From the NCBI GenBank assembly GCA_039000515.1, contig JBCFYV010000024.1, positions 38,180,035 through 38,244,034 of the forward strand: a stretch of DNA of 64,000 bases, given 5' to 3'. Below, piece by piece: positions 1 to 11,379 of the stretch. The first letter of the stretch is position 1; each line of letters starts with the position of its first letter. The notes beneath the pieces are model-generated. The model made no database searches, was not told where the DNA came from, and worked only from the letters and a program-made list of their open reading frames with translations. A program made the position numbers and the translations under genes. The DNA is from Timema cristinae (Eukaryota > Arthropoda > Insecta > Phasmatodea > Timematidae).

Positions 1-104
1 AGCAATCAGATAGATCTGTATCGGGACCGAAGATTTAACCCCGGACCCTAAAAGCAGAAGTCCGACGACACCTTACCCCTAGACAACCAGGTTGCCTAGG
101 TTCA
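1..104 (-). mobile_element. SINE1 head fragment, cut by window edge
   Basis: This is the 5' tRNA-like part of a SINE1 copy in reverse orientation, continuing left of the window. On the minus strand it carries the head signature ctggttgtctaggggtaagg (an A-box-like TRGYNNANNNG) followed by a degenerate B box (ggggttaaatct). It matches the complete copies at 11071 and 62428 but is more diverged. Confidence 0.8.
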
Positions 105-1225
105 ATATACAAAGTTGATATATTTAGGTATATTGTGTTAAAAACTCAAATTTTAGGGTGAAAACACTTTATTTACAATATTAGGACAGTTCAATGAGCT
201 ATAGCATTAAATATTAACTATATTTTTGACACTTTAAGCTAAATTCTATTTCTATTTCTAATAATATAGGCGTAGTTAAATTTTCTCTAAAAATGGTTTT
301 AAGATATAATAAAATTACTGTTATGTTTATTTCGTCAATATCAAAAATGAATATGGTGTATATTAACACCAAGAGAGACTATTATTTAATTACGTTTGTT
401 AATATTTTTATTTTTATTTAAAACATCTAAATGCATTTATATGTGTTGGTTGACAAATTGAATTTGAAATATAACCAACATGAGCTAGTATAAATTGTTT
501 AGAACCTACTTATGAGTGTGCTTGGAATAGAGTTCAAACCTTGTGGAGGTACGTAAACAGGCATTTTAAACGTAATTTTGATTTCACTTGAATATTATGG
601 GTTTAGTAATTAAATGACTTACAATACCTTATCGGCCCGCTGGAAATACTTACTAGTTAAAATAACTTATAATTTCAGGGTAACCAATACATGCCATTGC
701 TTTCTTAAATTTACTCTTTATTTATCAATACTGACTGCATCTGCCATAAATGAGGAATGTCAACATCTATATGGTATATAGATGTGTTGGTTAAGATATA
801 TTGTCAATATATTATATTATATTCACTTCCCAGTAGTGGTCAATTCAGTTATTTTGGAAGATGATCTAGGGTTCTTGTTTGCAGTAACTTTTGATTCACC
901 AAGTCTTCCTACTATCACTATCTGAATATTTATATTATTGGGAGAGGGGATATGAAGGAATAAAATAGATGAAAAACCTTCATTGGACAAATAGTATAAA
1001 GATTGATTCACACATTCACTGAAAATAGAGAGCAGAATCTGCCTCAGTGGTTCAGCAAGTCCCACTCTCTATGTTGACACAAATTGGATTTCAATTTCAA
1101 CGTCTTACAACAGCTGATTATTATCTACAATATTTTTTCTAGTGGATAAACAAATAGTTTAGATTATTGTCACAATGGATATTTTAAAATAATAGGGTTG
1201 TTTCGTGACACCAGTTCCGTAACTA
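105..1225. other. AT-rich DNA, no gene seen
   Basis: No convincing coding sequence. The 80-codon minus-strand open frame at 823-1065 has no recognisable domain and no support beyond being open. Confidence 0.6.
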
Positions 1226-1450
1226 CAGTAGCCCCATGGCTTCTTTGGTACTGACTGACAGCTGACGGCTTTGAAAAGTTACCAGACCAAATTATGTATC
1301 CCTACGCCGAACCATATGATCTGCAAGAACATGTGTTTAGCAGCTGTCACTGCTGACAGTAAAAATCTAAGTTTATATATCTAAATGTTGACTGTCAGAA
1401 GTGATAGCTGTGAGCTGTCAGTCGGCACCAAATAAGCCACGGGGCTACTG
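1226..1450. mobile_element. MITE with ~38-bp terminal inverted repeats and TA duplication
   Basis: The left end CAGTAGCCCCATGGCTTCTT and the right end (ending CCACGGGGCTACTG) are inverted copies. The match continues inward for about 38 bp, through the segment containing GACTGACAG. TA dinucleotides sit immediately outside both ends (1224-1225 and 1451-1452), as expected for TA-targeting DNA transposons. The 225-bp length and lack of coding capacity make it a MITE. The interior also holds short CTGTCA/TGACAG inverted motifs, so the transcript could fold. I cannot assign the family beyond the TA target. Confidence 0.8.
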
Positions 1451-1640
1451 TAGCTCTTCATGTGTCCTGTTCAATGTTTTATATTTTGTGATTTTTTATT
1501 TGAAGAAAAAAACTATTTCGATATAAAAATTGTCTATAAATAATTTTTGTGTACACAAAAGATATACAAGATCATTCTAAATGTGTTTATTTATGAAAAT
1601 CTTTCTAATTAAACTTTTCTTTCTTTCAATTCAGATAATT

Positions 1641-1917
1641 ATTATTATTATCACCACGTATTACTACCCGTTCGGGTTATACGCACTTATGCTAATGTGT
1701 AATGGTAGGGTGATTGTGAGATGAAATGAAGGACCTACAGTTTAACGTGGAATCCGAACCACGGTGGCGGCCTGGCATTCCACACATTCACAAGATGTCT
1801 TGTCAGAGGTGTAGGAAGGGTTTGGAAATCAGATAAATCTGTGCCGGACCGAGGATTGAACCCCGGCCACCAGCACAGAAGTCTGACACCTTACCCTAGA
1901 CCACCAGGTCACTAATT
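1641..1917 (-). mobile_element. SINE1 copy, near full length, with target-site duplication
   Basis: tRNA-derived SINE in reverse orientation. It has an (ATT)n tail on the left, the shared tail caccacgtattactacccg next, then the body, the B-box region and the head at the right. The 11-bp flank ttcagataatt occurs at 1630-1640 and again at 1918-1928, a target-site duplication showing L1-style target-primed insertion. Confidence 0.9.
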
Positions 1918-2092
1918 TTCAGATAATTAATTGATACCATCATCACAATTATTATTTTTAGCAATATTATATTCAATCTAAACTATGGAAAGATTGAATA
2001 ATCGTGTGAGTTTACAGTAATTCGTCACTCTCACAATAGACAGTGTTGCCAATGACGGGGATTGAGTGCTGGCTTTATTTAACTTGATTTAT

Positions 2093-2353
2093 AGATGGTT
2101 TAGTGATTGCATGGTCTAAGGCACTAGTATTGAAACAGGTTTTACTGACGAATACGGGGAGATTGGAGACTTATCTCGGTCGGGTGTAGGGAGTCTGGTT
2201 TTTTATAAATGATTTCACACTCTTCCTCCACGCAAATATGTGTACACTTCCTCTCAATTTAACTTAAATAATCGCTAAAACATTAATGTATTAGTGTAAT
2301 TAGTACATAGGCGTATAACTTGAACGAGTATTAAGATGCGATACTAAAAATAA
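2093..2353 (+). mobile_element. SINE2 copy with 12-bp target-site duplication
   Basis: Forward SINE2. It has a tRNA-like head (gcatggtctaaggcactag), then the body with the conserved 'tccacgcaaat' segment, then the shared 3' tail in diverged form (gcgtataacttgaacgagta). The flanks aacttgatttat at 2081-2092 and 2354-2365 are identical, which fixes both ends of the element. Confidence 0.88.
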
Positions 2354-2365
2354 AACTTGATTTAT

Positions 2366-4500
2366 GATATAATATCCTTAATATATAAATGTTTGTTTTA
2401 AATATGTGATATCTCCTGTACTATGGCTGGAACAAAGCTGTAGGCTATTTATTTATCTCCCTTACACTCAACCTTGGCAACAAAATAACGTTAATGTTAA
2501 AAGTTTCCATTTTACTTTAATGTTTTAAAACAAAACGAATGATAGATGATGTAAACATAAACGTTAGCAGGTGCCTAATGTTTTAAAATACCTCTTCGGT
2601 ATTATTGACGTAACTAATTTCAATAAACCATAAAACTTTCATCAGTGGCAGCATTACTTGACTTAAATTTAATATTTTCAGGTTTTTAGGTTTTCCGGTT
2701 GTGGAGAGGTCAGTGTTTAAATACCTGCTGGGCGTAATATTACTGAATAATCTTTTCATAAATAAATACATTTCGTCTATTTTCTTAACATCACCTGTTG
2801 GGATGTAATGTTGGGATAGTAATGCTAATTAGTTAGATTTGAAGACATTGAATTTAGATTAGGTATATATAAATTTGTTTAGAAACCTTTTAGAAACAAA
2901 AAATTATTTCCACACGGGGGATAAATCAAAATGGTAAAGCAGGTTTATAATATACAAAGAATTTTGCTGGCGTTAATCTTTGAACAAATTTAATCATGTT
3001 TTTATTAATATTTTGTTGACAAAAATTTCAGTTTTAGAAAATAATTATATTTAACTTATAAGAATTTAAAATTAATACTGTAAATTTTAAAACATTAAAT
3101 ACCTACCTTCGTATTGCACTCTCACTCTAGTAGTATACACAAGCACACTTTTAAAATTTCAACCAAATGTATCCGCATCTGTAGCAACGCAATCTAAATA
3201 CCAGTCTTGTATAGTTAGATTTGCATTGGTAGAGTTTGGGGTTAGTATTCTTATGGCTATACTTGGGGTAATTTTTTTTTTGTAAAAATATTACATTTTA
3301 CTTTAAAGAAAATTTGGGTACATTATCTATTTATACCCTATGCACTACCCCAATATCGTAATTAAAAGGCTTAAAGCTTGGACCCAGTGTAAGAAAGTGC
3401 GGTTTTTCTTCAAGTACTCAAAAGTTCCATATTTTAAAAATAAATATCTACAAAATAATACAGAGGATATAACTATATTTAATAAACTAACTCTGCAATT
3501 TTTGGGAGGGAATTTCATTAAAAATTCTGAAGGGAAATGATCTTCTTTACATATCACCATCCTTACCACTTAAACACTATCCATCTCTGTCAGCTGGGTC
3601 AGGTAGCACACACACACACAAACACACACACACACGTACACTATTATATGTATCGGGAGGCAGCAATATTAATGGCACTCGCTAACAGTCGCGCAAGGCG
3701 GATATTACTCCTGCCGGAAACTACCCTTGCTACACCTCATTTCCGGGGCTGTCTCGACATCACACACCCCTTCCCACCTACCTACCCCCCCCTCATTCAG
3801 TGAGCATTTCTCTTACCTCATTTCTCTTGTTTGATGGGGGGAGAGAGGGGGGAGGGAGCAAAGCATCAGGACCTCCCTCTCCTTCCACCACTGAATATAC
3901 CGTCATCACCCTCTCCCTTTATGTATCACTTTAGAAGTGGTTGAGAGAAGTTTATTTGACACTTATGTAAACAAATTAAAGAAAAAAGTTTTAGTTAAGT
4001 GGCAGTAGAATTTTTGAGACGCCCCCCACTGAAAAGTTGCTATCGTTGATTAAATTTAGTTTATAACGAAGTTCTTATATGGACCTCAAGATGATAACGG
4101 GTCCATTTCAAGCGAGGCGTCGTGTTAGATACCTAGTTAATAAATTCTAGGCAAAATTTGTCAATCAGGTGTAGAATATTATTGGTTTAATCTATTATAA
4201 AGAGGTATCGGTTATTAACAATAGTAAATGCCTTACAGTATAAAAATCAAAATATCCCATACTTATGATCGGCTAACTTCCATAGCATTATAATAACTTG
4301 AAGAATGTTGCATCTTAAAGCAATCACAGTTTCAATCATCATATAAACCTAGTTGTTTTTAATAAAATATTTGTAACTAAAATAAGCACCGCAGGACTTA
4401 TTTTTTGAAAAGGGGGTAGACACACAAATAACTGGACACTGTTGTATGTAGTAGCTTTGTGTCGCTAAGGTGTTGTATCTGCGGAACAAGCTCTACAAAG
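2366..4500. other. Mostly AT-rich DNA with a small GC-richer, C-rich patch
   Basis: No recognisable gene. Positions 3690-3900 are GC-richer, with runs of C and G and a purine-rich segment (gggggagagagggg). Overlapping open frames at 3340-3803 show no domain, and the last reads through the CA microsatellite, so they are not called. Confidence 0.6.
3607..3635. repeat. (CA)n microsatellite
   Basis: About 14 CA units with one interruption (caaaca). Confidence 0.95.
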
Positions 4501-4512
4501 TTTGGGGTATAT

Positions 4513-4714
4513 GGACCAGTTTCATAGTCAGACTTGGAAAACCTTAAGTGCGATACGATACCGAGTTCAGGATGACACATACTTAGATCAGAATGGAATG
4601 TGGCAGTTTCATATGTGAAACCGGCTCATTCTATTAGAGTTTAGATATGTGTAGTTTTTTATTTAGTTTAACACCCACCTTAAGGCCTAGTAGGTCTGAC
4701 TATGAAATTGGTCC
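4513..4714. repeat. Imperfect long inverted repeat (possible MITE)
   Basis: The left arm (4513-4548, ggaccagtttcatagtcaga) pairs with the right arm (4679-4714, tctgactatgaaattggtcc). A shorter inner palindrome, gtttcatatgtgaaac, lies at about 4606-4621. The element could fold into a hairpin of about 200 nt. I see no target-site duplication and cannot name a family. Confidence 0.6.
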
Positions 4715-4971
4715 TATGATGGCAATTAAAAAGCGTCTAAAGTGTGAAGTGGCGTAAGTCGAAGTGAATGAAACATTAGGGTTGCAATCAGTATAACTTA
4801 CATATATAACATTGTAGGCAGCTTTGGTATTTTGGTTTCGGCTCTATTATAGTAGGTCCTGATTTAAATGGGTGGTCACATAGACTAAGGTTGCACTCTC
4901 CACGGGGTTGCTTTGAAGATAACACGGAATATTTGTTAATGTCACTGCCAGTTGTACCGATTTATTTTTTC

Positions 4972-5250
4972 TATTATTATTATTAGCACCACGTCTTACT
5001 ACCCGTTCGGGTTATACGCACTTACGCTAATGTGTAATGGTAGGGTGATTGTGAGATGAAATGAAGGACCTACTGTTTAACGTGGAATCCGAACCACGGT
5101 GGAGGCCTGGCATTCCCCACATTCACAAGATGTCTTGTCAGAGGTGAAGGAAGGGTTTGGTAATCAGATAAATCTGTGCCGGGACCGAGGATTGAACCCC
5201 GGTCGCCAGCACAGATGTCTGACACCTTACCCCTAGACCACCAGGTCACC
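4972..5250 (-). mobile_element. SINE1 copy, near full length
   Basis: Reverse-oriented SINE1 with an (ATT)n tail at the left, the shared tail with acccgttcgggttatacgca, and the B box GGTTCAATCC and head (gacctggtggtctaggggta) on the minus strand at the right. A 70-codon open frame spans it but is only the SINE read through. No clear target-site duplication longer than about 5 bp is visible. Confidence 0.9.
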
Positions 5251-7340
5251 CTATTTTCCCCTAAATAGCTTCCTACCTGCAAGTATAATTTCCTTCAAAT
5301 TCTACCTTCCTCAATACTATCCTGTTAGTGTGAATATGAGAATGACCCAGATGGGTTCAAAAAACGTAATGCCCATGAAAATAATTCCATATCAGATGGA
5401 TTAATGGTGGTTTGTTGATACATTTTTTCTACTCGCTTTCCAAGCTATTTCCGGTACTGTTCCTCTTAAAAAAAACCTTTTCATCACTACCAACTCCTTA
5501 GAGGATTTAAAATCTAAGGTTTTGTTCGCACATGAGAGCATTACAAAACTGGCTCTAACCAAAATGGTTTATTATTCTGTTTTATTTAGGAAATATTTCG
5601 AAAACCATTGATATTTGATTATGGGAGGGCTTCTTTTATACCGATAAGATTAATATTGAAAATTGAAAATTTTTGAATAGTTGATATCGTTTCAATTTAC
5701 CTGAATTATTTTTAAAATTACATTAATCTCTAAAGTCAATTGATTTATATTATGTCAGCCCTTAAATTAAGGGTAGTTGACTGATGAGTAATGTTTTTAG
5801 ACTACCAAATATTTAAAAAAACCTCCGTAACGATTCTGTCCTAAATTGTTTGTTGTAAACTGTGTGTTATGACAAATAACAAAATACAACTGTTTTAGGG
5901 TAAAAACTCTATTTTATGGTTAGTTTACCGCATACTGATTTCTTAAAAACTTTAAATATTTAAAAAATTATTTCGTTCCAAATGTGTGTCTTGGGGATGT
6001 TTGGCAGGACAATAATTGTTAATTATTAGCACTGTAATTTTTATTTGTGGATAGGGGGGGGGGGACATAATTATGGATAGTTCATTGTAGACTGTTTTTT
6101 TAGTTCAAATATTTAAAAAATGGCTTTAGTGATTTGGTTCAATATCGGTAACGAGGGACCTTTTTAGATTAATAATATCTTTATTTATCAAAATTAAATT
6201 AATTTATAGGTGGTTTACATACATTATATAGAAAGTTTGAATTATTTGTAAATTGACTTTGAACTCTGTATTGAAATGGGAATTAGGGAATAGTTCTTTA
6301 TGATAAATAGAGATGTGTTTTTATATTTACAAATAACAAATCATTTTAAGGTAGTAAAAAAAAAATAATATACTTTTGAAAAGTTAAATTTTGTTAAATA
6401 TAATTGAGAAATTATTTGTTTTAAAACTTTTATTTAAAAAGGGATTATTGTGATTAATAAGATGGTGTGTTTGTTTTTATGAGGAAAACATTTTTAAGAG
6501 TAGTTTATTCAAAGCTTTTTTTTTTAATTATCTTCAAATCCATTATACACAATATGAGAAATTTGGGTGATGTGTCCTAACATTTATTACTAATTGCTTC
6601 TTCTTCTTCTTCTACTAGATATTTGAGTTTCTCAACTTATAGCCTCATTCAATAAGTGTGTGATTGTAACAAAAATAAACTGTTGGAAATTTACTATTTT
6701 AATGTTCGTACTTGTTTATTCATAAATATTTAAAATTCCTGACGGTCGAGTGTGTACATTTCTCGGTAAGATACATTATGTTGACGTTTATGTAAACGAG
6801 TGATTACTCCTTTCCATTTGAAACTAAGCCCTTTTATATTATTTTTATGGTTGAAGAGATATTAATGGCTTGCTATTTATTTGAGTTTTCATAAGCTATT
6901 ACGTTTATAAATTTGACAAAGTATTAGGTTTAACATGTTTTTACCATATTAATAACTCATAAATTATTCAAAAACATTAAAGTAACGGTGGATGCGTAGA
7001 CTAGGTCATCCATTTCACCTGGTTTTGTTTTCTGGTAAAGGAGAGGCCAAGATTTATTGTATCGTATGCTTTTTTTTTTATAGGTTGTTTACCATTTTCC
7101 CTTTAAGCATTTTTATTTATATTATTTCATCTCAATTTTAATTTTTAATATCTACCCAATTAGTTTAAATTTTCCTGTATCTTGGACGTAAATTTAATAT
7201 GAAACATACTAAAAAATCTAAAAATCTAACTATTCATTTTATAAATATTTACCAGATTTTCATTTACAAATAAATTAAATGGTGAAGTAAATATTTGATA
7301 TTTTATCCTTATGCAAAAATACCCACTGAAATGAGCCCAC
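5251..7340. other. AT-rich DNA, no gene seen
   Basis: No coding sequence or recognisable element. It contains a (CTT)n stretch at 6598-6614, an 11-base G run at 6054-6064, and several copies of the short phrase aaatatttaaaaaa (around 5810, 5955 and 6110) that may be remnants of a local repeat. Confidence 0.55.
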
Positions 7341-7341
7341 T

Positions 7342-7564
7342 CCAGTGGCCATATATTCTAAGGCATCAATAGATTAAAGAGCAAATTACTGGAAGATCAG
7401 GGTTTGAGTCCCTTTCAGTTGTATTGGGAGTGCTTTTCCATAAATGGTTTTAGACTCTCTCCACTATATTGCGTGTACTTTCTATTAAATTAATTCTTCT
7501 TCATCCATAGTACATTAGCTTAGTTAGCAATGAACGGATGGGTAGTAAGATGTCTTGCTAAAAA
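7342..7564 (+). mobile_element. SINE2 copy, diverged
   Basis: Forward SINE2. It has a head with 'ttctaaggc', a B box-like gggtttgagtcc, then the body tccataaatggttttagact, and the shared tail in diverged form (aacggatgggtagtaagatg). It is considerably eroded compared with the copy at 2093. Confidence 0.75.
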
Positions 7565-8461
7565 TGTAATAGCAACAGTTAAGCTGGTAAATCAGTGTTT
7601 TCATTATATCACTTTTAAAGTTTAAAATAAAATATTTAATTAGTGTATATTCAAATATATACAATAGAATGGGATTAGTTTTTTTTTCTAAGACGCTTGT
7701 TTCACTATACGTTTGGACTACCTGCATATTTATAGTAATGAGTGTAGAGTTGAAAATGTTAGAAATTAGAGAATATGTAACCATATTTTAGTAATATTTT
7801 GGTGGTAAAAAAGCCTCAATGAACTTGGTTTCAATTAGTCTAACACTGACCTACCACACACAGGATAACAATAGAGGAAAAGACTTATCACCATTTTCCA
7901 TATGTACAACAATTCAGGTTATACTTAAATTATTAGGGTTCGTTTATATAACAATACGTTAGAAAGTAGAAATCTTCATATAATTGGTAATGATTGTTAA
8001 TTTAAGGAATGCTAATTCTAGTAACAATTTTAATGTGGATGATCATTAATTAATTCAACACAAGGCTGATAAAAATAAAATAAATGATTAAAAGGTAAGG
8101 GGGATGTTTTAAAAATTCAAAGTGGATTGGTTGAATCCATTTACATGTTTTCGCTGTTGAACTGGTATGTGTTGAATGTAACCTACATGTTCAGATTTAA
8201 CTAGGTTCTCTTGTGTTGATTATAATAATAGGTTTAAACGCTTCAAAATAAAAAAAATGTAATCAATTAGAAAAAGCTCTTTAATACCTATTGACATTGA
8301 TGAGAAGAGTTTATCCCTTGATGCCATCCATTGGGCACAGGGTTCATCCTGTACTGTTACGTTGTCAGGATGTCCCTACGCGCACAAAACACAAACAAAC
8401 ACACCAATCCTTATCAGATTTTTTGATCCAACTATAGTAATAATTATTTGGGAAAATAGCA

Positions 8462-8790
8462 GTGGCCAAATCGTCTAGAGCGTCACTCTCGTGGCTTAAA
8501 TCGCTAAACTTTATTTACATATTTAAAAAAAATTATGTTATTAACCATTAAAAATTATTATAATGTAATTTTCTAAAAATAAAATATTATTGGACAAAAT
8601 AATCTCTTATTCTTAAAATTTGTATTCAAATATTTATTTGTAGTATATGAAAACAAAAAAGATTGGGGGTATAACCCTGGTCGGGTTTACTGAGGGTGAA
8701 TTTTTCTAAATGGATTCCCACGGTTCTTCTTGGTAAATACTTGTATATTACCTCTTATATCCTTCCTTCTTCATCCTCACCCCATTATAG
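8462..8790 (+). mobile_element. SINE2 copy interrupted by AT-rich repeat
   Basis: The head (agtggccaaatcgtctagag) ends near 8505. The body resumes near 8670 (ggtcgggtttactgagggtg) and runs to about 8790, where the tail is lost. The intervening 8545-8660 is the left member of a duplicated AT-rich repeat, which appears to have split the SINE. Confidence 0.65.
8545..8660 (+). repeat. Dispersed AT-rich repeat, copy A
   Basis: This segment matches 9705-9830 in the same orientation. Shared phrases are attggacaaaata, tctaaaaa, cttaaaatttgtattcaaat and tatttatttgtagt. The second copy carries an extra segment (cagttagatgggcta). Confidence 0.7.
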
Positions 8791-8906
8791 TAATTATTTT
8801 ATGTATATTTATAATTTCAACATACAGAAAGATGCGGCGAGAAAAAAAACATTAGTATTAAGGTAGGCCATAAAGTGATAAAATATAGGTCTATTTATAT
8901 ACATAA

Positions 8907-8938
<32 letters not shown>

Positions 8939-8945
8939 TATATAT
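8907..8945. repeat. (AT)n microsatellite
   Basis: A near-pure TA dinucleotide run with one phase break. Confidence 0.95.
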
Positions 8946-9192
8946 TAAGCTCACAATCTATTAATTATGACGTCTATCAAGAGGACACAGATTCAAACCG
9001 AACTTTTGGTGGAAATAATGTAATCAATTATTCATGCAAAATTAGTATGTAAAAACTATTCTAAAGAATATTGAAATTATTGTGGGTATCCATAAAATAC
9101 GTTTTTTACGATTTATGATAGTTCATAAAATTATTTAATATTCAATCCTTGTTAAATAAACAAATAAAAATTTGCTATATTTACTTTTCAAT

Positions 9193-9350
9193 ATGTGAGG
9201 AATGCCAGGTCTCCACCGTGGTTCGGATTCCACGTTAAACTGTAGGTCCTTCATTTCATTCACAATCACCATATCATTACACATTAGCGTAAGTGCGTAT
9301 AACCCGAACGGGTATAAGACGCGGTGCTATAATAATAATAATAATAATAA
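9193..9350 (+). mobile_element. SINE1, 5'-truncated, with 11-bp target-site duplication
   Basis: Forward SINE1 that starts inside the body (tgtgaggaatgccaggtctc) and so lacks the tRNA-like head. It ends in the shared tail and an (ATA)n run. The flanks tacttttcaat at 9182-9192 and 9351-9361 are identical. Truncation with an intact duplication is the signature of incomplete reverse transcription. Confidence 0.9.
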
Positions 9351-9704
9351 TACTTTTCAATTTTTTACCGGTAATATTAATACCTATAATACAGGCAGTT
9401 TACTAAAATTATTAACGTAAATTCTCAGTAATAGAAGGCTGAAAATATTATTTATGTACCAGGCTATATGTACAAAAAATAACAAAATGAACTTATTCAA
9501 GAAACATATTTTGACGGTCAGACTGTTTTTGTTTCGAAATGGTACCTATGATATTATTAATCATTTTTATTTATTGAATTACTCTTTTCATAAGCTAATA
9601 CAAACAAAACTCCATCTAAGATATAAAAATTAAAAAAGTGTTTTCAGAAATATCTTACGTTGTTGAACATTGTTTAAATACTTTTTTATGTATTTTAAAA
9701 CCAT

Positions 9705-9830
9705 CCAAAATTATTGTAATATAATAGTCTAAAAACAAAGTAATAAATTGGACAAAATAGTTTCTTATTTTTAAAATTTACATTCAAATATCAGTTAGAT
9801 GGGCTATATTTATTTGTAGTTTATGAACGA
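9705..9830 (+). repeat. Dispersed AT-rich repeat, copy B
   Basis: Second member of the pair whose other copy is at 8545-8660. It preserves ttggacaaaatag, ttaaaatttacattcaaata and atttatttgtagtttatgaa. No termini or duplications define its ends. Confidence 0.7.
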
Positions 9831-11056
9831 TTCCATTCAGCTATAAGATTGTTGGGAACAGCAGATAGAATGGATACCAAAATAATCTATATATTTAATG
9901 AATATTTTAATAGTCAATCTAAGAAAAACCATTAATCCTTCTTATCTTTGTTTATGAAGGAAAAGATTGATTTTAAATACTGCTAATTTATTCTTCTAGA
10001 ACAACGCTTGTCACGCTAATTGTACTGCATTTATTTATAAAATGTAGATCAGGAAATATAAGTAATACAATTAGTGACCCCACTCTAAAATTAATAGTTA
10101 TTACTTATTAAAAGAAGTATTATATTTGGAAAAAGTTACAGAAAAGAACACAATATGGCTTTAACAATGAAAAGAAAAACATAGTTCACACTTTAAATTG
10201 CTGCGATTGGACAAAGAGGTAATGGTTGCCTATTAAACAAAATCGATGGTCATCGCCCAATCTCCCGACCTAGGTTTCATTCTATCAGAACTAATCAGGG
10301 AGTAGTATTGGTCGGGGAATTGTGCGGTGACGATAGATAGCAATGTAAAGTGTGAAATGTGTTCTTCTTTTCATTTTAAAAGTCATATTTGGTTCGTCCC
10401 TTTTATATGTTTCTATCCACCTTTCCTGTACCTTCTTACAAATATAATACAATTGACTCATAAAGCGAAAAGAGGTTTTCCTTATATAGATTTATTAAAG
10501 GAAGTAAAATTGCTGTTAATAATCGAGTTAGTACTAACATTATCTTTCATTGGAAAATTCAGCGTACAAATATGTACTGAATATGGTTAGTAAATGATTA
10601 ATTTAATAATATAATAAATATACTATAATTATTTAGAATATTATTATCTAAGCCAAAATTAACCTCTTTATAATTTTATGTTTGTGAAATTCTCTTTTAA
10701 AATAATAATTTGAATTATATAAATAATGTTTAAAATAATATTAATTTAAAAATTGTAGGTAATTAATCGTTTTTTAACTTACATATAAGGAATTAGTGTA
10801 CCAAGCTATCCGTTGTAGGTGTATTCTATATAGTAATTATTAAAAAAATCTATAATTTGTGGTATCGAATAAATAATATGTTTTTGTATTTGTATATATC
10901 ATTCCTATTAAACATATTTCATCCGGTTTAGTAGTGAGCCACTCTCCTACTTCACTATAACCCTTTGAACAATCCCCTCCGTGGTGACGTATCAGGGTTT
11001 TGCAATAACAATCTGTATTTTAAAATTAAGAATGCCCTTTTGTTTTATTTTCATGG
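9831..11056. other. AT-rich DNA, no gene seen
   Basis: An 87-codon plus-strand open frame at 10327-10590 is hydrophobic but has no recognisable family and no codon-level support. It is not called as a gene. Confidence 0.55.
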
Positions 11057-11066
11057 CCTTACTACA

Positions 11067-11070
<4 letters not shown>

Positions 11071-11097
<27 letters not shown>

Positions 11098-11365
11098 GCA
11101 CCGCGTCTTACTACCCATTCGGGTTATACGCACTTACGCTAATGTCTAATGGTAGGGTGATTGTGAGATGAAATGAAGGTCCTACAGCTTAACGTGGAAT
11201 CCGAAACACGGTGGTGGCCTGGCATTCTCCACATTCACAAGATGTATTGTCAGAGGTGAAGGAAGGGTTTGGTAATCAGATAAATCTGTGCCGGGACCGA
11301 GGATTGAACCCCGGACCCCCAGCACAGAAGTCTGACACCTTACCCCTAGACCACCAGGTCACCTA
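11071..11365 (-). mobile_element. SINE1, full length, with 14-bp target-site duplication
   Basis: This is the best reference copy of SINE1. On the minus strand the order is head with A box (tggtctagggg), B box (GGTTCAATCC), body, the shared tail (gggttatacgcacttacgct read in plus), then (AAT)n. The duplication ccttactacagtta at 11057-11070 and 11366-11379 is perfect, so both ends of the element are fixed and the unit length without flanks is about 295 bp including the simple tail. Confidence 0.95.
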
Positions 11366-11379
11366 CCTTACTACAGTTA

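Noticed and set aside
5070..5282. 70-codon ORF
   Set aside because: It lies almost wholly inside a SINE1 copy and is the tRNA-like head and body read through.
11071..11365. Functional tRNA gene, from good A and B boxes
   Set aside because: The box-bearing segment recurs many times with a conserved non-tRNA body, tail and target duplications, and the acceptor-stem halves do not pair. These are SINE heads.
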